A DNA stretch of 64,000 nt from JASLCR01 sp964619585 (lineage in GTDB: Bacteria; Patescibacteriota; Saccharimonadia; Saccharimonadales; Saccharimonadaceae): contig CAZUCO010000001.1 in assembly GCA_964619585.1 (NCBI GenBank), positions 381,091-445,090 on the forward strand. The letters are read 5' to 3'. The notes under the pieces were generated by a model. That model was given only the letters and a program-made list of their open reading frames with translations. It was not told the DNA's origin and made no database searches. Positions 25,820 through 34,613 of this stretch are shown here, in pieces; position 1 is the stretch's first letter, and each line of letters begins with the position of its first letter. A program made the translations under genes and the position numbers.

Positions 25820-27535
25820 TTACATGTTGTCCTCAAGCGCTTGCTTAGCTACCTTGCGTACACTCTTCTCGATATATCCCCGAACGGCTGCCTGCTCGTC
25901 TTCATTCATGCCAAATCCCGGTCGACCTTTCTCATTGAACTTATAGGATTGCAGTTTTATTCCTAACGTATTTATCACCCGATGCACATACGACCTACTT
26001 AGGTGAACGCTATCTGCAAATTCCTGGACTGTGATAACACCATCTGGAATGACTTCAGATATTGTACCTTTTTTTGACAAATAATCCTTGAGCTTCTGTT
26101 GCTGATCAGGATCGTACCCATATACCGTATTTGATCCAAATTTGTATTTCTTAACCTCACCTAGTTCTTCTGAAATGTTACCTAGTGCAGCCATAATGGT
26201 TGAATGGTCAAGGCCTAGTAGTTTCGATAGACCTGGCACCGAGAGTACACCTTCAGGCGGAGTATTAAAATAGTCCCTCTCCTTCAAATATGCCAACACT
26301 CTTTCTTGTTGCGTAGTATTCAAACATTTAGCAGGGTTCCTCCTTGTGCCCACCCGGTAGACGGCAACTTGTCCTATCTCATCTTCAAGGTGAGCTATTG
26401 TCTCTTCCAGAATCTTATCATCGATTTTGTTGTCTCTACGAAAATGCGTTATAGACACAAAACCCTCGGGCATATCTTCAATTAGCTTCCCCTCTGCTCC
26501 AAGTAGGTGAGTAATTACTTCTTGTTGGTTGACACTAAATCCATATCCCCAATTTCTATTTCGACCAAATCTATATCTATTGACTGTACCAATTTGCTCA
26601 GTGTGACCTGCGATTATATTTTTAATCGTCGATACATTTACTCCAAGATTTTTTGCTAGCTCTTGAAGATTAATCACACCTTCAGGTGGAGATTCTGGTC
26701 TCTTCAAGAGCTGTGCGGGATTTGCGGTATCCAGTGACTGGTCTGCAAAGTCATCTTCTAGAAGCCGAGCGAGTGTTTCAATAAAGGTCACCTTATTATA
26801 GTTGAAAGACTCTCCTACCAATTGGTTACGACTAATGAGATCCTCTAGTTCAGGTTTTTTTAGAGCCGCAACAGCTTCAGCGTTCAACCCGAGTTTTAGT
26901 AATTTATCTCTGTCAAATACAAACGTTCTATTACCTTCTTCATCGCATACATCAATCATACGATTGAGTATTGGTACATCGAGCATATTGTAAGGTAACT
27001 TACGTACCATGTTAGGGGTTACTTTACCGGGAATTATTTTTAGCTGACTCTTATCATCTATATCAATACCGAAACGGTGCTTTAGAAGTAATAGAGTCGT
27101 CTTCAGCCGGGGAATCTGTCGCTTCTCTTGAAATGAACCATCACCAGCATACACACCTTGTTCTCGCGCGGCTGGAGGAGTAACTACAGTACTCCCCTCA
27201 TCCAGATGATTTTTGATAAAACTATCAAGTTCATCAATACTACTAGCAACATCTGCAATATGATCAAGCATCGTTTCAATAAGGTCAGGATCAATATTAT
27301 AATATTGCATCATAGCCATTTCTCGTCCACTGTCAGTCAAAACAAGCGGGAGAGACGAACCGTCATAGCTATATTTAATAGACTCAATGATATCAACAAA
27401 ATCACTGAGCGCGTTATCAGCATAGGTATTAATATTCTCTGGTGTTAGTACACGATTCGTAACTGCATCTATCTGTGCTTGAAAATCTGGTGTTTGGTTG
27501 TCTGTTTCAAACGACTTGTCAGTCGGTTCTGTCAT
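25820..27535 (-). CDS. Protein with four tandem helix-turn-helix-like repeats
   Basis: 571 residues of unrecognised family. An acidic helical N-terminal region (1-280) precedes four repeats of about 71 residues, beginning near 283, 355, 426 and 496. Each starts with P-x-G-V/F-I/L/V-x-V/L/I (PPEGVINLQ, MPEGFVSIT, PPEGVLSVP, IPDGVITVQ), continues as a helix-turn-helix-like segment (LAKNLGVNVSTIKNIIAG; LSKLLGLDHSTIMAAL; FADSVHLSRSYVHRVI), then a Y-[KR]-[FV]-G wing-like strand and a short helix. This suggests a winged-helix DNA- or RNA-binding array. The message is leaderless, and the promoter contains a palindrome that could be its operator. Confidence 0.8.
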   Translation of the reverse strand: MTEPTDKSFETDNQTPDFQAQIDAVTNRVLTPENINTYADNALSDFVDIIESIKYSYDGSSLPLVLTDSGREMAMMQYYNIDPDLIETMLDHIADVASSIDELDSFIKNHLDEGSTVVTPPAAREQGVYAGDGSFQEKRQIPRLKTTLLLLKHRFGIDIDDKSQLKIIPGKVTPNMVRKLPYNMLDVPILNRMIDVCDEEGNRTFVFDRDKLLKLGLNAEAVAALKKPELEDLISRNQLVGESFNYNKVTFIETLARLLEDDFADQSLDTANPAQLLKRPESPPEGVINLQELAKNLGVNVSTIKNIIAGHTEQIGTVNRYRFGRNRNWGYGFSVNQQEVITHLLGAEGKLIEDMPEGFVSITHFRRDNKIDDKILEETIAHLEDEIGQVAVYRVGTRRNPAKCLNTTQQERVLAYLKERDYFNTPPEGVLSVPGLSKLLGLDHSTIMAALGNISEELGEVKKYKFGSNTVYGYDPDQQQKLKDYLSKKGTISEVIPDGVITVQEFADSVHLSRSYVHRVINTLGIKLQSYKFNEKGRPGFGMNEDEQAAVRGYIEKSVRKVAKQALEDNM

Positions 27536-27542
27536 AATATAT

Positions 27543-27571
27543 ATTATAGCAAATTTTTGCTAAAAAAGCAA
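27543..27571 (-). promoter_or_regulatory. Leaderless promoter with embedded palindrome
   Basis: TTGCTT, 17-base spacer, TGC-TATAAT, 7 bases, ATG at 27535. The spacer holds the dyad AGCAAATTTTTGCT (27548-27561), a candidate operator. Confidence 0.75.
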
Positions 27572-27636
27572 TAGCATTACAGTACTTACTCTTCGTTTGT
27601 GGTCTTCCACTGATTGCACTGTAAACACACCTATAT

Positions 27637-27665
27637 TTGATAACCGCAATGTTCTTTGCTATGCT
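27637..27665 (+). promoter_or_regulatory. Promoter of the GC-rich orphan gene
   Basis: TTGATA, 17-base spacer, TATGCT; predicted start near 27672, 29 bases before the GTG. Confidence 0.65.
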
Positions 27666-27700
27666 ACCCGTTGGTCTGTCCACTACCATGGAGGAAGATT

Positions 27701-28027
27701 GTGACATTTCGTCACTCACTCAGTTGGGTTGGTCGGGGTACGCGTCGCAAATGCGCACAGACGCTTGCCCTAGAACTTCAGGCAAAAATCGATGCATGGG
27801 GACCAGGCGATGAGGCCAGTGCGATGGTCACCAGCAAGAAGCAACTTGATGCCTTCCGAGATCGGCGCCTTGGCCGCTCACAGGCTCAGCTACTTCATCA
27901 CCTGAAGTTGCGCATCCAGGCTGAGCTCGCGCCTTGTCCAGTGCTCGTCGCACTGGACTACAAGGCAATAGGCGATCGACTCTACCACCTCACTGCTACA
28001 GTGACTCCCAGCTCGGTCGCCCGCTAG
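27701..28027 (+). CDS. GC-rich orphan protein of unknown function
   Basis: 108 residues from a GTG preceded by GGAGGAAGATT, a strong ribosome binding site. The protein is basic and helical (TLALELQAKID, SKKQLDAFRDRRLGRSQAQL) with no membrane segment. Codons are clearly more G+C-rich than those of both neighbours. It has a promoter and a downstream GC-rich hairpin of its own and lies between two genes on the other strand. No homologue was recognised. Confidence 0.6.
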   Translation: MTFRHSLSWVGRGTRRKCAQTLALELQAKIDAWGPGDEASAMVTSKKQLDAFRDRRLGRSQAQLLHHLKLRIQAELAPCPVLVALDYKAIGDRLYHLTATVTPSSVAR

Positions 28028-28034
28028 CACCACT

Positions 28035-28091
28035 GCCCCGCACCCCACGTTACACGGTTGAGCCTCGCTCCCTGAACAACCGGGGCGGGGC
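28035..28091. terminator. GC-rich dyad between convergent genes
   Basis: GCCCCGC and GCGGGGC pair over 7 bp, extended by three more pairs after a bulged A, around a loop of about 35 bases. It lies 8 bases after the orphan gene and 16 before the convergent beta-helix gene end, so it may end both transcripts. Confidence 0.55.
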
Positions 28092-28106
28092 TTAACCATA
28101 GCTTTT

Positions 28107-31079
28107 TTATTTATTGAATCTTAGGTATAGTCGTGTTCCAACAAAGAGTGCCAGCACCAAAATAGCAACGACGGTCAGGTAGGCCAAATTGACAGGTGCA
28201 AACATACCCGTATCAGGAGCAGTTGGCGCAGCAGGGTCACCGATAATCGTTAAACCACCAATAAATGTCACTCTTGATACATCACCATCACTATCAGTCA
28301 CCGTTACCACTACATCATATTTACCTGGAGTAAGCGGTCCAACAACTCCATCTGGCAGTGTCCAAGTGCCGTCCCCATTATTGGTAGCAGTGTAGTTTTT
28401 CCCATTAATTGTCAGCACAACCGTTGCATTCGGGTCTTCGATTGTACCTTGCATACTAGGTGTCGTATCTTTTGTCACCTTCGGGGTCAATCCAACTTCT
28501 GGAGCGGTCGAACTAATATGAAGTGCGCTAGGCTGTGTGTAGGTACTTGTAATGCCGCTCACGGGATCAGTCACCTGAATCGTGACATCATAAGTGCCGT
28601 CAGGAATCGTTGTGAGTGTATTGTCGGCAACGGACCATGTCTTGGTCGTATCGTTGTAAGTTGCATTGACAGTTTGTCCATCGACAGTAATCTGCACTAC
28701 CGGATTCGTAATGCCAGCGATAGAGATAGTACCACCTAGAGCCGGAGTATGATCCTTGGTGAATTGCTCCGTGACATGGCAATTTTTTATGGCGACATCA
28801 CGTATGTTGCCAAACTCTGAAGTGTTACCGCTTGGATCAGTCGCCGTCATCGATAGATTACTTGCACCGCTCGGAAGCGCAAAGGTAGTATTACCCGAAC
28901 CATCAGTTGTCACAGTTGTTGAACCAACATGCGTACGTCCTTCATCGGGATAATTTGGATTCGAAAATCCTTCGGGGGTATTATAGAAGTCAATAATATA
29001 CTGTCGGTTAGCTTGACTGCTCAAGCTTCCCCTTAGCTGTGTCGTTCCATCGCATCGCTCAACACGGTTGATCACTGGGAAGTTCTGAAGATTATTACCA
29101 CCGGTATCGCCATCACCTTCATCATTTGGCGTAGGATTGAATGTAAGCGAGGTACCTTCAAGGTTGATACCAAGCGCTCCGTTGTTATAGATTGAGTTAC
29201 CACGGATTGCTACCCTCTCTGCATGGCCGGTAGTGTCCTCGACGAGTACGCCACCATACACGCTATTGGCGATAATGTTTCCCTCACCAGGCGCAGTGCC
29301 ACCAATCCGGGCTACTGTAGCCGCTGAGGTCCATATGCCAGTATTACCCGTAAGAATGGGTGTCGTGCCATCTGCTCCTACACCGATGTAGTTACCGAGA
29401 ATTGTTGTCCGGTTACCACCAAATCGTATACCAACTGCATTACCCGCGATAACATTTCGCTGCGCCGTTGTCGTACCGCCAACAACTGTGTCGTCCCCTA
29501 CCATAAGGATGCCGTAAGAATTTGCAATTGGCGTTGCACTTGCCATGCCATTCACCGTAGTACCAATGTAATTGCCTTGTATCACGGTGTTCGTAGGCGA
29601 GGTAAATCCTGTGTTGCTAAGCCGAATACCGATTGCCACATATCCGCTTTTGTTATTAATAATTTGGTGATTATTACCTGTAGCAATGAACACACCGACC
29701 GTCATGGGAGCGCTTAGTGGTGTGCCATTTGTGTCAAAGTTGATGTAGTTATTTTCTGTACGTATACCACCAGCAGTTGTAGAGTAGACAGCTGCTCCAG
29801 TGTTTGAAAAATAATTACGATCAGCTGCATTCGGTCCTCCAACAATCGCACCAGGTGTCTGAAAGAGCGAGATTCCATGAGCCAAGTCACTGTCATTAGA
29901 ACGTAAAGTACTCGTCCCGTCACTAGCAATACCAAATTGGTTGTGCTGGATGACAAGGCCGTTCGTGATAGATGCAGGATTCGACCCTACACCGACACTG
30001 TAGAATGTACTACCGACACCAACATTACCAAAGATGTTGTCGCGTATATCAACATTGTTTTGGGTGCCAGGATTAAATGCAACAGAGATATGCCCACTGG
30101 TTGTACCAAACAGTGACAGCCCTGTCGATATCGTCTGCATTCCATCGGCGGTTGTCTCAAAATAGTTTCCTCGTATTGAAACACCGGAAAACGGTGCTAA
30201 CTCTAGACTCGCACGGCCACTCGCTGCAAAGACATTTCTTTCTGCGGCCGTAGTGCCGCCGATCACGGCCCCCGAGTTACTATCACCATTGCCGAGATAG
30301 ATACCGGCAACCGTCGTGCCTGGAGCGGGAGCTCCTGTGTTCGGTCGTGCAGTAGTACCATCAAGCCCAAGCCCCATCCAGTTGCCCTTCATGCTGAAGT
30401 TGGTGATGTTCGTGGCCGCATCTGCCGGGGTCGGATCAGTAACAAGTCCCGCGGTGATATTGCCACTAATCACATTGCCTTTCCCTGCCGTACCAAGCCG
30501 CAGGTTATCGGTTCCATAGGCGATAATGCCGTAGCGATTGGCACTTGCAGCTCCTGTTGTAGTGAGACCGATTAGGTTTTGCTCGATCAAAATATTATCT
30601 GCATCGTTGATGCCAATTGCGTTGTTGAGAACACCTGCATTGTTACCCACAATTGACAGACCACGAATAGTACTGTTATCTGCCGTATCAAAGAATCCGA
30701 AGCCATTTACATTTGCCGGAAGACCTGAGAAGTTTATCTGCACCGATGGTTGGGCGGGAAATACACTACAGTTAGCTTCTGGTTCGGTACATCCGTCGAT
30801 GCTTATCTGCTGGGCCATGTTGGGAAGCGCAGTTGTAGGTGAAATAATGTGTGGACCAGCTCCAGCTATATTGAAAGTGATGTTGTCAGCACCAGCCGCC
30901 GTCTCTGCATCAGTAATGGCCTGACGAAGACTTCCAGCTCCACTGTTATTCGTATTCGTTACCGTAAAAGTTGCCGCAAAGACGGATTGGTGAGCTGTGC
31001 CGAGGAAATAGAGTGCACCGAACAAGATAAGCACTCTAAGAGATACTAGTATCGTACCTCGTTGATGTAGTATCCTCAT
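28107..31079 (-). CDS. Large surface protein: right-handed beta-helix, Ig-like domains, C-terminal anchor
   Basis: 990 residues. A signal peptide (about 1-35, ending VFAA) is followed by TVTNTNNSGAGSLRQAI, the opening seen in many secreted beta-helix proteins. About 600 residues of parallel beta-helix rungs follow (repeated N-x-I-x-G-N-x-I/Y-I-G turns). Two Ig-like domains occupy about 775-950 (GTISIAGITNPVVQITVDG; GTIEDPNATVVLTINGK). The end is APDTGMFAP, a hydrophobic helix and LYLRFNK, resembling a sortase signal with a variant motif. A role in adhesion to a host cell or in glycan binding is likely but inferred. Confidence 0.87.
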   Translation of the reverse strand: MRILHQRGTILVSLRVLILFGALYFLGTAHQSVFAATFTVTNTNNSGAGSLRQAITDAETAAGADNITFNIAGAGPHIISPTTALPNMAQQISIDGCTEPEANCSVFPAQPSVQINFSGLPANVNGFGFFDTADNSTIRGLSIVGNNAGVLNNAIGINDADNILIEQNLIGLTTTGAASANRYGIIAYGTDNLRLGTAGKGNVISGNITAGLVTDPTPADAATNITNFSMKGNWMGLGLDGTTARPNTGAPAPGTTVAGIYLGNGDSNSGAVIGGTTAAERNVFAASGRASLELAPFSGVSIRGNYFETTADGMQTISTGLSLFGTTSGHISVAFNPGTQNNVDIRDNIFGNVGVGSTFYSVGVGSNPASITNGLVIQHNQFGIASDGTSTLRSNDSDLAHGISLFQTPGAIVGGPNAADRNYFSNTGAAVYSTTAGGIRTENNYINFDTNGTPLSAPMTVGVFIATGNNHQIINNKSGYVAIGIRLSNTGFTSPTNTVIQGNYIGTTVNGMASATPIANSYGILMVGDDTVVGGTTTAQRNVIAGNAVGIRFGGNRTTILGNYIGVGADGTTPILTGNTGIWTSAATVARIGGTAPGEGNIIANSVYGGVLVEDTTGHAERVAIRGNSIYNNGALGINLEGTSLTFNPTPNDEGDGDTGGNNLQNFPVINRVERCDGTTQLRGSLSSQANRQYIIDFYNTPEGFSNPNYPDEGRTHVGSTTVTTDGSGNTTFALPSGASNLSMTATDPSGNTSEFGNIRDVAIKNCHVTEQFTKDHTPALGGTISIAGITNPVVQITVDGQTVNATYNDTTKTWSVADNTLTTIPDGTYDVTIQVTDPVSGITSTYTQPSALHISSTAPEVGLTPKVTKDTTPSMQGTIEDPNATVVLTINGKNYTATNNGDGTWTLPDGVVGPLTPGKYDVVVTVTDSDGDVSRVTFIGGLTIIGDPAAPTAPDTGMFAPVNLAYLTVVAILVLALFVGTRLYLRFNK

Positions 31080-31129
31080 TGTTCCCCTTTTTTGCTTTTT
31101 GACTGAGCCGTCCCCTAATACTAGTTATG

Positions 31130-31158
31130 ATTATAGATAGAGAGAAAATTAGAGTCAA
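31130..31158 (-). promoter_or_regulatory. Promoter of the beta-helix surface protein gene
   Basis: TTGACT, 17-base spacer, TATAAT; start near 31123, leaving about 44 bases of leader that ends in AAAAAAGGGGAACA before the ATG. Unlike many genes here this one is leadered. Confidence 0.8.
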
Positions 31159-31163
31159 GTAGT

Positions 31164-31973
31164 TTATACAACAACGATATTGTTAGCGTGTAACCACCCC
31201 TCAACGCTACCGCCATCGAGATACTGGCCTTTTGCAGCCACCACCTTCACCGAACCCCCTCGAGCAACAAAGTTGTTCACAGCATCAGGAAGTTCGTACT
31301 CACCACGAGGTGATGGAGCTAATTCTCTACACGCATCAATGACTTCTTTTGTTAAGACGTATTTACTAATGTTAATTAGATTACTAGGTGCTTCGCCAGA
31401 CTTGGGCTTCTCGACGATTTGTACATAATTGCCGTTATCATCGACTTGAATCACCCCGTATTTTGACACGTCTTCTATCGGGACTTCGGCCGCTAGAAGC
31501 GCACACTCACCTTCAGGCACACTTGCGACTAGCCGAGCAACCTCACTACTCCCATCTTGATTATAAATAAAGTCATCGCCCATAAGCACAACAGCAGACT
31601 CATCGCTATCAATATAGTCTGCAGCAAGACCCACCGGTACTGCGGTACCATATCTTTCAGTATCTGGTTGAGTGACAAAATGTAGCTTCACGTCTTTGAT
31701 CGGTGCGACAAGCGGCAACAAGTCTTCCTTGCCATGACGTCTGAGCGCATCATTAAGCCTAATATTATCTGCGTAGTAATCTTGAATTTGCCTGCTTTCC
31801 TCACCAACAATGAATATCAACTCGGAAATACCAGCTTGTATACAATCTTGCACGACATAATCTACCAGTGGCCTATTGCCAATTGGTAACATACACTTCT
31901 CGATTGCTTTGGTAATCGGTAGTCGACGAGCTCCCCAACCAGCCACCGGAATAATCGCTTTTGTAATTCTCAT
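31164..31973 (-). CDS. galU: UTP-glucose-1-phosphate uridylyltransferase
   Basis: 269 residues. It makes UDP-glucose for surface glycans. The nucleotide-binding loop is IPVAGWGARRLPITK (usual T replaced by A after G), followed by MLPIGNRPLVDYVV, VLMGDDF, YGVIQV and VEKPKSGEAPSNL. TACACT ends 6 bases before the ATG. Downstream of the Ig-like surface protein gene, with a 12-base gap. Confidence 0.93.
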   Translation of the reverse strand: MRITKAIIPVAGWGARRLPITKAIEKCMLPIGNRPLVDYVVQDCIQAGISELIFIVGEESRQIQDYYADNIRLNDALRRHGKEDLLPLVAPIKDVKLHFVTQPDTERYGTAVPVGLAADYIDSDESAVVLMGDDFIYNQDGSSEVARLVASVPEGECALLAAEVPIEDVSKYGVIQVDDNGNYVQIVEKPKSGEAPSNLINISKYVLTKEVIDACRELAPSPRGEYELPDAVNNFVARGGSVKVVAAKGQYLDGGSVEGWLHANNIVVV

Positions 31974-31979
31974 ACCTTA

Positions 31980-31985
31980 AGTGTA
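31980..31985 (-). promoter_or_regulatory. galU -10 element
   Basis: TACACT, 6 bases (TAAGGT), ATG at 31973. It lies across the stop region of the upstream gene, so galU may be transcribed separately. Confidence 0.5.
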
Positions 31986-33635
31986 CTAAACCTTACGTCT
32001 ATGCCATAGTGTATACGCACCCATCACACCCACTACAAGTACTGCCAGCATACTAAGCCACCAGTACCACGCGATGTTCCACAGTTTCCAACCATCTGTA
32101 CTTGGCGCAAGCACAACCGATTTCTCAGGTGACACAATATCATTCCCGGCAGGTGTAGGCTTAATAACAGTCGCACCATGCGATGTTGGTTGAGTATCAA
32201 CACCGGTAGATACAGTAACTTTGCTCGTAGCAGACTGAGCGACGACAGGCTTTAGCGGTGAGATACGAACCGGCAGCGATCCAATACCGCCTGCCCCAGG
32301 AATAATGACAAAAAATGTACGTTGTATCTGAGCGCGATTGCCGGCATTATCAGTTTGAACAAAAGCAACCTCATGATCACCGGAGGCAACAGCAAACGTT
32401 GTCTCAAAGCTCCACATACCAGCCAGTGTCGGACCTGCCTCTCCAAGCAACTTACCATCAAGTAAGATTTGAACAATGTTGCCGTCATCAGTTGTACCGC
32501 TAAATATATATCTCCCATCAAGTTGACGCTCTAGCTGACCTACCGTCAAACCAGGAGCAATGGCATCAAGGATAATCTCCGTGGTCGCCTCCGCACTCCA
32601 ATTGCCGGCTTCGTCATGAGCAGCAGCTTTTACAGTATACGTGTCGTCAGCAATGTCCTTTGGGATCTCACACGCCGCTCCGCCCTCGATTGCTACACAT
32701 ATAAGTTGGCGTGTCAGTGTTGCGTTACTTAGTGTAGCTCGTACATTGGATGCCGCGGCATCCGTCAGTACAGTGATGCTACTAGGATTATAACGTGTCC
32801 CGTCTAGCTGAATACTTATAGATGGCGCAGTGCTATCGATCTGAAACTGTCGAGCCACGGCTGCGGTTTCATTTGATCTCCCATCAATTGCTTTTGCGTG
32901 AACAATATATGTGCCATCAGTTAGTACAGGTAGATCACAAACGATATTATCAGTCAGAAGACTTGAAGTCTTCTGGCATAATTTTTTCACCTCACCAGTA
33001 AGGGTCTCGATCGTGACCTCTAGACTTTGCAAACCAATATCATCTGTTGCGCGAAACACTATAGCTGAAGGGTTGTACTGACTTGGTGAGTCAATCGCAG
33101 CCGTAGGAGGCACCGTATCGATAGTAGACGAACCGTAGATAGCAACATTATCAATGGCTATATTACCAATATCCTTATCATAGCGAAAGCGTAGCCACTC
33201 AGTAGTGCTTTGTAGCTCATTCTGATATACCTGACCATTGAGTACACGTGCGTCATATTGCACCACCTGTCGCCATGTAGTGCCGTTGTCCGACTCTTCT
33301 ATGATGAGCTGTGACGAACCACTCACACCGTCCTGTTTTGCCCAAAATGCTAGTTGCGATGGCTGGCGATCAGCGCCAAGCCGAAGATGAAGTGTTGCCG
33401 CACTACCCACTTCACCAAACTTTAGAGAGTTAGGTGTGACAGAATGTTCAGATGAAGTATATGCTTCGACTTTATCGAAGTCCCACTCAGCTGGCGCCAC
33501 AGTCGGATATTGATCAAAATCTGCGTTATAGAAAAGCTCACTATTAGCACTAGCAAGACTTACCGGCTGTAAGAGCACGCAGGCAATGACTACACCCAAT
33601 AGTCGTTTGCCAAATAACAACATAGCTCCTCGCAT
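31986..33635 (-). CDS. Surface protein with Ig-like domains and C-terminal membrane anchor
   Basis: 549 residues from the ATG at 33635; a TTG at 33659 and an ATG at 33623 are alternatives. A signal peptide (LLGVVIACVLLQPVSLASA) is followed by a carbohydrate-binding-like or jelly-roll region (about 30-170) and three Ig-like repeats, each with a VPPTAAIDSP/APSISIQLDG/APGLTVGQ opening and a TDGTYIVHAKAIDG-type core. A helix near the C-terminus (WWLSMLAVLVVGVMGAYTLW) with the tail HRRKV anchors it. TGG-TATAAT lies upstream. No enzymatic domain was recognised. Confidence 0.82.
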   Translation of the reverse strand: MRGAMLLFGKRLLGVVIACVLLQPVSLASANSELFYNADFDQYPTVAPAEWDFDKVEAYTSSEHSVTPNSLKFGEVGSAATLHLRLGADRQPSQLAFWAKQDGVSGSSQLIIEESDNGTTWRQVVQYDARVLNGQVYQNELQSTTEWLRFRYDKDIGNIAIDNVAIYGSSTIDTVPPTAAIDSPSQYNPSAIVFRATDDIGLQSLEVTIETLTGEVKKLCQKTSSLLTDNIVCDLPVLTDGTYIVHAKAIDGRSNETAAVARQFQIDSTAPSISIQLDGTRYNPSSITVLTDAAASNVRATLSNATLTRQLICVAIEGGAACEIPKDIADDTYTVKAAAHDEAGNWSAEATTEIILDAIAPGLTVGQLERQLDGRYIFSGTTDDGNIVQILLDGKLLGEAGPTLAGMWSFETTFAVASGDHEVAFVQTDNAGNRAQIQRTFFVIIPGAGGIGSLPVRISPLKPVVAQSATSKVTVSTGVDTQPTSHGATVIKPTPAGNDIVSPEKSVVLAPSTDGWKLWNIAWYWWLSMLAVLVVGVMGAYTLWHRRKV

Positions 33636-33700
33636 ACCGGTCTCGTTCCGCCTCCACAAACGGTTCGTTTACCCTCATTATACCACCCCCAAACTTAGAG

Positions 33701-34075
33701 TTATCGCTCGAGCGAGTGAATTCTGTCATGATCAAGCCCGTAGTAATGTGCAATCTCATGCCAAAGTGTGCGTTTGATTTGCTCAAACAAACTATGCTCA
33801 TCGTGAGAAACTGCCAAGATTGGCAGCTTAAAAAGCGTAATCTTATCTGGCAAAATACCTGATTCATTGCCAGTCCGATGAGTTCTAGGGACACCCTCAT
33901 ACAGCCCGAGCAGTAATCTATCGTGACGTAATTTTAGTTTTTCGCGCTGATGATCGGTCGGCTCATCCGCCATCACAATCGCAACATTTTGAAGTCCACG
34001 AATATATTCCTGCGGGAGCTCGTCCATTGCACGGGTAATGAGCACGTCAAATTCTTGATCAGATAGTTCTTTCAC
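33701..34075 (-). CDS. Zincin-like metallopeptidase family protein
   Basis: 124 residues from a GTG. The zinc motif is LWHEIAHYYGLDHDRI (HExxHxxGxDH) near the C-terminus, the layout of the small family found beside translation genes in many actinobacteria (Pfam Zincin_1). The GTG lies exactly 7 bases after a TGC-TATACT -10 shared in a palindrome with the divergent thioredoxin gene, so no leader is expected. Confidence 0.88.
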   Translation of the reverse strand: MKELSDQEFDVLITRAMDELPQEYIRGLQNVAIVMADEPTDHQREKLKLRHDRLLLGLYEGVPRTHRTGNESGILPDKITLFKLPILAVSHDEHSLFEQIKRTLWHEIAHYYGLDHDRIHSLER

Positions 34076-34082
34076 TATAAAA

Positions 34083-34108
34083 AGTATAGCACACTGAGGT
34101 GCTATACT
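34083..34108. promoter_or_regulatory. Palindromic divergent promoter
   Basis: AGTATAGCAC, 6-base spacer, GTGCTATACT: a perfect 10-bp dyad in which each arm is an extended -10 (TGC-TATACT) pointing outward. The left arm ends 7 bases from the GTG at 34075 and the right arm 6 bases from the GTG at 34115. Both transcripts should begin at their GTG. Confidence 0.85.
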
Positions 34109-34114
34109 GTAACT

Positions 34115-34612
34115 GTGAATAAGCGATTAATTATAGTTGTGGCTTTAACACTTGTTGGACTAACTGTCCTAGCTGGTGGGGCGTTATACCTCAATAATCG
34201 CCACATTGCTGACGAAGAAAATTCCGCCGAGAAAACTCGACTCACCGATAAAAATCCGGTGAAAACCAACGAAACATCAAGCGGCAGCAACTTAAACGCA
34301 CCAGGTCGCTACATCAATTACTCACCCGATATCATCCCACAAACCAGTGGGCAAAAAATACTGTTTTTTCACGCACCATGGTGCCCACAATGCCGCATGA
34401 TTGAAGCCGATATTAAAGCGCAGCCAAGCCTTCCTGAAAATACCACCATTATCAAAGTTGACTACGATTCCAACCAAGCCCTTCGTCAAAAGTACGGTGT
34501 CACCCTGCAAACAACATTCGTCTTGGTTGACGATAGCGGGAACTTAGTAAAAAAATATGTCGCTTACAACGAGCCGACGTTTCAATCTCTAAAGGATAAT
34601 TTACTAAACTAG
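34115..34612 (+). CDS. Membrane-anchored thioredoxin-like protein
   Basis: 165 residues from a GTG. A helix at about 4-24 anchors it; the thioredoxin fold follows with the active site APWCPQCRM near residue 89 and KYGVTLQTTFVLVDDSG; the usual cis-proline after the TT is replaced. Two bases after its stop comes the CcdA-type transporter gene, so this is the likely outside partner that receives electrons passed across the membrane. Confidence 0.92.
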   Translation: MNKRLIIVVALTLVGLTVLAGGALYLNNRHIADEENSAEKTRLTDKNPVKTNETSSGSNLNAPGRYINYSPDIIPQTSGQKILFFHAPWCPQCRMIEADIKAQPSLPENTTIIKVDYDSNQALRQKYGVTLQTTFVLVDDSGNLVKKYVAYNEPTFQSLKDNLLN

Positions 34613-34613
34613 C

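Noticed and set aside
30538..30924. 128-codon open frame opposite the beta-helix gene
   Set aside because: Antisense shadow caused by the repeated codon pattern of the beta-helix rungs.
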